Assembly: GCF_020144665.1 (NCBI RefSeq)
Contig: NZ_JAAHBQ010000023.1
Location: forward strand, 58,777 to 122,776
Source: Oscillatoria salina IIICB1
GTDB lineage: Bacteria > Cyanobacteriota > Cyanobacteriia > Cyanobacteriales > SIO1D9
Length of the DNA stretch: 64,000 bases
Direction: 5' to 3'
The notes beneath the pieces are model-generated. The model did not search any database. It worked only from the letters and a program-made list of their open reading frames with translations, and was not told the DNA's origin. The translations under genes were made by a program, and so were the position numbers. How positions within the stretch are numbered: position 1 is the first letter of the stretch; the number at the start of each line of letters is the position of its first letter. This document shows, piece by piece, positions 60,395 to 64,000 of this stretch.

Positions 60395-61480
60395 ATGAAA
60401 TCCCCAGTTAGTATCTTTAAATGGTTGTTTTACTTAGCGATCTTACCCTTAACGGTTGGGATTTGCGGTTGGCAAGCTTGGGCTTGGTGGAGTTGGGCGA
60501 TTTCGCCGACGGCAACTTCGGTGGTGTCGGCAGTTGAGTCTGATTCGATTGAAACAATCCAAGTTTATATTCCCATAGGTACGGCAACTGAACAAATTGG
60601 CGAGGATCTTGATGCTGCTGGTTTGATTCATTCGGCTTTGGCTTGGAAAATCTGGGCATATTGGCTCAATTTAACTGAAAGCCAGGGTAGTTTCAAAGCA
60701 GGTACTTATCAACTGTCTCCCCATCAACCGCTACCAGCGATCGCTGAAAAAATTTGGTCTGGTGAGACGGTTCAATTTAGCTTTACTATCCCGGAAGGTT
60801 GGAATATCCAACAAATGGCAGATTATTTGGCTTCTTTGGGCTTTTTCCCCGCAGCCGAATTTGTGGCGGCAACTAAGATTATTCCTCAACAACAATATCC
60901 TTGGTTGCCGGATGGTTTGCCTCATTTGGAAGGGTTTCTCTTTCCGGATACTTATATTTTAGGTAGTAAAAATGTTACTCCTCAACAAGTAATCGAACTG
61001 ATGCTCGATCGCTTTCAAGAGGTGGCTTTACCTTTATACGAAGAAGGTAAAAACCAAACTGAGTTTAGTCTTGAGGAATGGGTGACGCTAGCTAGTATCG
61101 TGGAAAAAGAAGCGGTGGTTGATAGCGAACGCTCTCGTATTGCTGGTGTTTTTGTCGCTCGCTTGGCTCGTAATATGAGATTGGAAACCGATCCTACTGT
61201 TGAGTATGGACTCGGAATCGAACAAACTCCCGACCAACCTTTAACTTTCGCTCAGGTAAGAACTCCTTCCCCTTATAACACTTATCTTAATCCCGGACTT
61301 CCGCCTACAGCGATCGCTAGTCCGGGTAAGGATAGTCTCCAAGCTACTCTCAATCCAGAAAATACTGAATTTCTCTATTTTGTTGCTCGTTACGATGGTA
61401 CTCATGTTTTCAGTAAAACTCTCGCCGAACATGAAGCTGCTACTAGAGCAATACGCCAACAACGCGAAGCACAAAATTAA
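60395..61480 (+). CDS. mltG: Endolytic transglycosylase MltG
   Basis: A 361-residue inner-membrane glycan strand terminator. One N-terminal membrane helix (WLFYLAILPLTVGICGWQAW), a LysM-like domain and the YceG catalytic domain follow, with the catalytic glutamate in ASIVEKEAVVDSERSRIAGV and RLARNMRLETDPTVEYGL. The conserved PYNTYLNPGLPPTAIASPG and YFVARYDGTHVFSKTLAEHE close the domain. It sets the length of new peptidoglycan strands. It is the third gene of the surE-DUF3727-mltG run. Confidence 0.95.
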   Translation: MKSPVSIFKWLFYLAILPLTVGICGWQAWAWWSWAISPTATSVVSAVESDSIETIQVYIPIGTATEQIGEDLDAAGLIHSALAWKIWAYWLNLTESQGSFKAGTYQLSPHQPLPAIAEKIWSGETVQFSFTIPEGWNIQQMADYLASLGFFPAAEFVAATKIIPQQQYPWLPDGLPHLEGFLFPDTYILGSKNVTPQQVIELMLDRFQEVALPLYEEGKNQTEFSLEEWVTLASIVEKEAVVDSERSRIAGVFVARLARNMRLETDPTVEYGLGIEQTPDQPLTFAQVRTPSPYNTYLNPGLPPTAIASPGKDSLQATLNPENTEFLYFVARYDGTHVFSKTLAEHEAATRAIRQQREAQN

Positions 61481-61885
61481 GTTTGTCTATTTTAGATTAA
61501 TTGAAAAAATTAGCTTGAAATTTACAATAATTTTTGATGGACGAAGCTTTGACTATAAAGTATTTTTCGTAGGGGCGAGCGGCAATCTGTCAAGTCTATT
61601 TAAGTATTTTTAACAATAGTGTTAATTTTTGTTATTTTCTTGCTTAGAGACAGCTAATTTTTACAACAAAACGTAGCTAAAAATTAAGAATAATTTCAGT
61701 TAAACAACAGAAAAGTTGTTTAACTCAGAGACGAAATCCCAGTCAATAAGCTAGTTCCAGCCACTTAGAGCCGATGTTAAAGACTTATGTGGGTACTGAT
61801 GTAATTACCGAAACATTTGAGACAATGCTTTAGCAGTGTAGATTAAAACCTTAACAACGCAGAAACTCGCTGGAGAGACAAATAT
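61481..61885 (+). promoter_or_regulatory. chlB upstream region with a perfect 11-bp hairpin
   Basis: This 405-bp AT-rich gap has no coding frame of note. AGTTAAACAAC (61698-61708) and GTTGTTTAACT (61715-61725) form a perfect 11-bp inverted repeat with a 6-nt loop, about 160 bp before chlB. It may be an operator or a leader hairpin. A GTA-N10-TAC sequence near 61794 has the wrong spacing for NtcA. CTGGAGAGA at 61870-61878 serves as the ribosome binding site. Confidence 0.45.
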
Positions 61886-63412
61886 ATGAAATTAGCTTAC
61901 TGGATGTATGCAGGTCCCGCTCACATTGGTACACTACGCATTGCTAGTTCTTTCAAAAATGTTCATGCGATCATGCACGCTCCTCTGGGTGACGACTACT
62001 TCAATGTTATGCGATCGATGTTAGAACGGGAACGCGACTACACGCCAGTCACAGCAAGCATTGTAGACCGCAATGTGCTGGCGAGAGGTTCTCAAGAAAA
62101 GGTGGTTGACAACATCGTCCGTAAAGACAAAGAAGAAACACCGGATCTGATCGTTCTCACTCCTACCTGCACTTCGAGTATTTTACAGGAAGATTTGCAA
62201 AACTTTGTCGATCGCGCCCAGTTAGATGCTCAGGGTGATGTGATGCTAGCAGATGTAAACCATTATCGCGTCAACGAACTGCAAGCGGCTGACCGCACTC
62301 TGAGTCAAATCGTGCAATATTACATCAATAAAGCGCGTAAAAACGGTGATTTACCGTCAGGAAAGACGGAAAAACCTTCGGTAAACATCATCGGAATGAC
62401 AACCCTCGGTTTCCACAATAACCACGACTGCACCGAATTAAAGCGTTTGATGGCTGATTTGGGAATAGAAGTTAACGAAGTGATTCCCGAAGGTGCATCG
62501 GTTCACAATTTGAAAAACTTACCTCGCGCTTGGTTTAACCTGGTTCCTTATCGGGAAGTGGGAATGATGGCTGCGGAGTTTTTGCAAGCCGAGTTAGGAA
62601 TGCCTTACGTTAATATTACACCGATGGGTGTAGTTGAAACTGCTCGTTGTCTGCGCGCGATCGCCAAGGTACTCAACGAACAAGGCGCAAATGTTAACTA
62701 CGAAGATTATATCGACAACCAAACCCGTTTTGTTTCCCAAGCGGCTTGGTTTTCTCGTTCCATCGACTGTCAGAATTTAACTGGTAAGAAAGCCGTAGTT
62801 TTCGGCGATAATACCCATGCTGCGGCGATGACGAAGATTTTAGCGCGAGAAATGGGTATTCACGTCGTTTTAGCGGGAACTTACTGTAAGTATGATGCCG
62901 ACTGGTTTAAAGAGCAAGTTAGCGAATACTGTGACGAAATCTTAATTAGCGACGATAATGGAGCTATCGGGGACGCGATCGCGCGTATCGAACCCTCTGC
63001 CATTTTTGGTACCCAAATGGAACGTCACGTTGGTAAGCGTTTAAACATTCCTTGTGGTGTAATTGCAGCACCAATTCACATCCAAAACTTCCCCGTTGGT
63101 TATCGTCCTTTCCTCGGCTACGAAGGCGCAAATCAAGTTGTTGACTTAGTTTATAATTCCTTCACTCTTGGTATGGAAGACCACCTCTTAGAAATTTTTG
63201 GCGGACACGATACCAAAGAAGTTATTACCAAAGGAATTTCGGCTGATTCTGACTTAAATTGGCACAAAGAAGCCCAAGCCGAATTAAACAAAGTACCTGG
63301 TTTTGTTCGAGGAAAAGTCAAGCGCAATACCGAAAAATTTGCCCGCGATCGGGGTATAAATGAAATTACTCTCGAAGTAATGTACGCTGCTAAAGAAGCA
63401 GTCGGAGCATAA
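61886..63412 (+). CDS. chlB: Light-independent protochlorophyllide reductase subunit B
   Basis: A 508-residue subunit of the nitrogenase-like enzyme that reduces protochlorophyllide in the dark. The N-terminus [20 protein letters not shown] is diagnostic. Asp36 in APLGDDYF is the residue that ligates the NB-cluster with three ChlN cysteines. Other signatures are [35 protein letters not shown], and [16 protein letters not shown]. The C-terminal ~50 residues contain the conserved [19 protein letters not shown]. chlL and chlN are not in the window. Followed by a clear terminator. Confidence 0.98.
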   Translation: MKLAYWMYAGPAHIGTLRIASSFKNVHAIMHAPLGDDYFNVMRSMLERERDYTPVTASIVDRNVLARGSQEKVVDNIVRKDKEETPDLIVLTPTCTSSILQEDLQNFVDRAQLDAQGDVMLADVNHYRVNELQAADRTLSQIVQYYINKARKNGDLPSGKTEKPSVNIIGMTTLGFHNNHDCTELKRLMADLGIEVNEVIPEGASVHNLKNLPRAWFNLVPYREVGMMAAEFLQAELGMPYVNITPMGVVETARCLRAIAKVLNEQGANVNYEDYIDNQTRFVSQAAWFSRSIDCQNLTGKKAVVFGDNTHAAAMTKILAREMGIHVVLAGTYCKYDADWFKEQVSEYCDEILISDDNGAIGDAIARIEPSAIFGTQMERHVGKRLNIPCGVIAAPIHIQNFPVGYRPFLGYEGANQVVDLVYNSFTLGMEDHLLEIFGGHDTKEVITKGISADSDLNWHKEAQAELNKVPGFVRGKVKRNTEKFARDRGINEITLEVMYAAKEAVGA

Positions 63413-63447
63413 TTAATTTAGGGTGGGAATTTCCCCACCCAATTAAG
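63413..63447 (+). terminator. chlB terminator
   Basis: TTAATTTAGGGTGGG pairs with CCCACCCAATTAA (7 GC-rich pairs plus an AT extension with a 2-nt bulge), starting directly after the chlB stop codon and followed by GTTT. Confidence 0.8.
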
Positions 63448-63465
63448 TTTCGTCAAATTTTACCT

Positions 63466-63702
63466 ATGAGTTAAATAGCCAAAACATCCGCATTTCAACA
63501 AGCACTTGAAGCCGTAGAAGCTTTATCCCTAGAAGATCGAGAAATACTGTTAGATATTACTCAGAATCGCTTGCACGAACAACGACGCAAGCAATTAGTA
63601 CAAGAAATCACTGAAGTTCGCGAAGAATATGCTCAAGGAAACGTAAAAGTTGGTTCTGTCAGTAAGTTTTTAGCCGCACTGGTTGATGATGAAAATCAGT
63701 AA
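63466..63702 (+). pseudogene. Small antitoxin-like protein with an early stop codon
   Basis: From ATG at 63466 the frame reads Met-Ser-stop-Ile-Ala-Lys and then stays open to TAA at 63700-63702. The downstream peptide (SAFQQALEAVEALSLEDREI, then QNRLHEQRRKQLVQEITEVR and EEYAQGNVKVGSVSKFLAAL) resembles small antitoxin-like proteins common in cyanobacteria. TAA at 63472-63474 may be a nonsense mutation of a sense codon. No alternative start with a ribosome binding site is apparent before the conserved part, though an internal TTG exists. No toxin gene follows. Confidence 0.6.
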
Positions 63703-63757
63703 GCTCAATCAAAAGAGGTACTTGATTATTTTAGTATTTAGTTAGGTAAGCTTGGTT

Positions 63758-64000
63758 TTACGCGATCGCTCTCTTAAAGTTCCACAAATTGATTAACTCA
63801 CTTTTCTGTGACTCACTCTCAAAAGGAATAGTCTTAAGTAGGTTATCTAGCTGTTGACGGCTAAAACGCAACACTTCTACACCAATGACGCGATCGTCCT
63901 TATCGTAGTCAAAAATAATATCGTCACTAACTGTCTCAGAGTCAACAATTTCCGATGATTTTAATCGAATATAAGCTGCATCCACGGCATTATCCACTGT
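63758..64000 (-). CDS. DUF2283 family protein, cut by the window edge
   Basis: At least 80 residues of a small DUF2283 protein: DAAYIRLKSSEIVDSETVSD, then DIIFDYDKDDRVIGVEVLRF. The C-terminal helix runs to NLWNFKRAIA. The frame remains open into the right end of the window, so the true start probably lies beyond 64000. DUF2283 proteins often neighbour DUF4258 or toxin-antitoxin genes; their function is unknown. It converges on the disrupted antitoxin-like gene. Confidence 0.8.
   Translation of the reverse strand, partial: TVDNAVDAAYIRLKSSEIVDSETVSDDIIFDYDKDDRVIGVEVLRFSRQQLDNLLKTIPFESESQKSELINLWNFKRAIA

Noticed and set aside
61794..61818. NtcA-type site (GTA-N8-TAC) upstream of chlB
   Set aside because: The GTA and TAC are separated by ten bases rather than eight.

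Overview
The window is chromosomal DNA of a cyanobacterium, probably a filamentous one. The evidence is chlB (dark protochlorophyllide reductase), crtB (phytoene synthase), a 35-codon petL (cytochrome b6f), a tmRNA whose tag reads ANNIVPFARKAAPVAA, many copies of the HIP1 octamer GCGATCGC, and intergenic arrays of 7-bp tandem repeats (STRR type). The base composition is AT-rich. Nearly all of it is ordinary single-copy chromosome. The accessory features are a Septu-like defence pair, four Uma2-family nuclease genes, two broken TnpB genes, and several repeat-rich or structured intergenic stretches. Layout, 1-12.9 kb: an 81-bp direct repeat, recQ, a membrane class III nucleotide cyclase, crtB, then a membrane cluster (SpoIIM-like protein, membrane protein, DUF58, MoxR, DUF4350, DUF4129). 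In this cluster a Uma2 gene and an STRR array separate the SpoIIM member from the rest. Layout, 12.9-22.1 kb: a MidA-type methyltransferase, then four same-strand signalling proteins that each begin with a receiver domain (two hybrid kinases, one receiver-kinase, one diguanylate cyclase). Layout, 22.1-35.7 kb: two very small ORFs, a KTSC protein, the PtuA/PtuB (Septu) pair, fused pyrF-pyrE, a DinB-fold protein, cryptochrome DASH, a Uma2 gene, a TRAP transporter membrane pair, aroB, petL, a conserved unknown, a structured non-coding segment and a deleted tnpB. Layout, 35.7-48.8 kb: histone-deacetylase-fold hydrolase, a possible 24-residue membrane peptide, gyrA with a hairpin-rich leader, small proteins, a Bax-inhibitor-1 protein, an SDR with an enoyl-reductase-type active site, SnoaL-like proteins, lnt, two Uma2 genes and an exported FAD oxidoreductase. 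Layout, 48.8-64 kb: clpS and DUF2103, a truncated tnpB, murF, a conserved unknown, ssrA, an HTH membrane protein, proB, yqeG, pheS, surE, DUF3727, mltG, chlB, a small gene with an early stop, and an edge-truncated DUF2283 gene. Working together: MurF, MltG and Lnt serve the envelope; PyrFE, AroB, ProB and PheS are housekeeping biosynthesis; CrtB, ChlB and PetL serve photosynthesis; tmRNA and ClpS serve protein quality control. The least explained parts are three consecutive stem-loops ending in a U-run near 34.8 kb, competing hairpins in front of gyrA and of the gene at 39.9 kb, and the KTSC-PtuA-PtuB neighbourhood. No tRNA, rRNA, CRISPR array, complete insertion sequence or prophage was recognised.
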